Below, in pieces: positions 63,120-64,000 of a stretch of 64,000 nucleotides of DNA. The notes below the pieces were generated by a model, which worked only from the letters and a program-made list of their open reading frames with translations, was not told where the DNA came from and made no database searches. The position numbers and the translations under genes are program-made. Each line of letters opens with the position of its first letter. Position 1 is the first letter of the stretch. Location: positions 1 through 64,000 of the forward strand of contig NZ_JAAKGI010000007.1 of assembly GCF_011762485.1 (NCBI RefSeq), in the 5' to 3' direction. Source of the DNA: Yeosuana marina (GTDB taxonomy: Bacteria; Bacteroidota; Bacteroidia; Flavobacteriales; Flavobacteriaceae).

Positions 63120-64000
63120 TTACTCAGTAAGATTTTTGATAATATCTTTGGTAGGCAATATAGCATTTGTATGCTCAATACTGGGGCCAGCCACCCATAC
63201 AGTTTTATAAGTTACTTTGGTTGCCGCATTTTGAGTAGCTTTCATGCCTATCGAAAATCGAATCATTTTCACCCACTTTTTAAGCGTTTTATTTTTATTT
63301 AAAATAGTTTCTAACCAAGTTTGTTTGGTTCCAATTTTTTGAACATAGGGTGTATTTATTACGGTACATGGGGTTCCAGAAATTCGCTCGGTCACCACAA
63401 TATCTTTTGCGCCATAATCGACACAAGCCTGTTTGTATTCATCTGTAACATTTGCCTCAATAGAAGCAATAAACGGACTTCCAACTGAAACCCCAGCAGC
63501 CCCATAACTTAACATTCTATCTATATCTGCTTTACAGCCAACACCACCTGCTGATATTACAGGAATTTTACAATTAGAAACTAGGTCTTTTATAAGTTCT
63601 TTTGGATTCTTACTGCCTCGGTGTCCTCCTGCTTCATTATTGACAGCTATTATAGCATCTGCACCAAGATGTTCAACTTTTTGAGCAAATTTTAAATCGA
63701 CAACATCACAAAACACTTTAATACCGGCTTTATGGGCTTGTCTTATAGTTTCTTCGGGACTTCCTAAAGAGGTAATAATAAAATCGCAGCCTTCTTCACA
63801 AATAACTTCTAATTGTCCTTTATATTTAAGGTTTGACTTATTGACAATCAAGTTAAAACCAAAAGCACCTCCTTCAACCTTAGCTGCTTTTAACTCTTTC
63901 AATGCAGCTCGCAATTCTTCAAGCGTTCTATAGTTTAATGCTGGTATACAACCCCCAATACCTCCTTTCATGGCTTCTATTACCATCGCTGTATTAGAAA
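63120..64000 (-). CDS. Nitronate monooxygenase family protein, 5' end beyond the window
   Basis: The frame stays open past the ATG at 63986 to the end of the window (SNTAM just before it), and family members have a further 20-30 residues (the PIIQGGM region) there, so the gene is partial. Visible are GGIGGCIPALNYRTLEELR, NNEAGGHRGSK with the catalytic-type His, ISAGGVGCKADIDRML and GAAGVSVGSPFIAS for FMN binding. The group comprises FMN oxidoreductases that oxidise nitronates or related compounds. Cytoplasmic. The physiological substrate is not known. Confidence 0.88.
   Translation of the reverse strand, partial: SNTAMVIEAMKGGIGGCIPALNYRTLEELRAALKELKAAKVEGGAFGFNLIVNKSNLKYKGQLEVICEEGCDFIITSLGSPEETIRQAHKAGIKVFCDVVDLKFAQKVEHLGADAIIAVNNEAGGHRGSKNPKELIKDLVSNCKIPVISAGGVGCKADIDRMLSYGAAGVSVGSPFIASIEANVTDEYKQACVDYGAKDIVVTERISGTPCTVINTPYVQKIGTKQTWLETILNKNKTLKKWVKMIRFSIGMKATQNAATKVTYKTVWVAGPSIEHTNAILPTKDIIKNLTE

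Overview
The window is AT-rich and comes from a member of the Bacteroidota, most likely a marine-type Flavobacteriaceae. The signs are type IX secretion (T9SS) sorting domains of types A and B, a PorP/SprF-like outer-membrane protein, a SusC/SusD pair, two hybrid two-component regulators (HTCS), many lipoproteins with short Cys signal peptides, and menaquinone genes with typical flavobacterial sequences. The species cannot be named from the sequence.

Layout. (1) 1-5710: the 3' part of a large Calx-beta adhesin with a T9SS type B C-terminus, followed by a PorP/SprF-like porin and a TPR/PD40/OmpA protein, the usual gliding or adhesin export trio. (2) 5711-7018: about 1.3 kb without genes, holding decayed tRNA-like sequences and att-like repeats. 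(3) 7019-11322: a periplasmic TPR-CHAT (caspase-like) protein convergent with an ECF sigma factor and a TPR membrane protein that looks like its anti-sigma partner. (4) 11645-29945: an HTCS regulator followed by about 14 same-strand genes for secreted, lipid-anchored and small membrane proteins. These include an OmpA protein, a seven-repeat propeller-like lipoprotein, a lipoprotein with a caspase-like His/Cys pair, duplicated lipoprotein/secreted-protein pairs, a T9SS type A protein and a tail-fibre (S74) protein. There are no Sus genes. A 21-bp-spaced direct repeat lies in the promoter between the HTCS and this set. (5) 29946-30669: a second non-coding stretch with a tRNA-like remnant and att-like repeats. 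(6) 30670-49383: a polysaccharide utilisation locus on the minus strand: HTCS, SusC, SusD, a hairpin, then an unclassified lipoprotein, GH130, an MFS transporter, two unclassified large proteins and GH13. (7) 49384-49931: a third non-coding stretch with the same repeat family. (8) 49932-64000: core genes mnmE, cvfB, DUF2853, menD, a tricorn-type protease, menF, a thioesterase, a small esterase, a GNAT, an SGNH hydrolase, a FucP-type sugar transporter and the 3' part of a nitronate monooxygenase.

Reading as a whole. The three non-coding stretches share repeats, and the last 15 nt of mnmE plus 4 nt beyond its stop are duplicated as a direct repeat 43.6 kb away (49928-49946 and 6284-6302). I infer that blocks 3-4 and block 6 are two accessory islands accreted in tandem at the 3' end of mnmE, with the integrase genes lost. 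Each island carries its own HTCS, and each HTCS sits beside a promoter containing two identical short motifs 21 bp apart, which suits binding by their AraC-type domains. Alignments were made by eye; no database search was possible.
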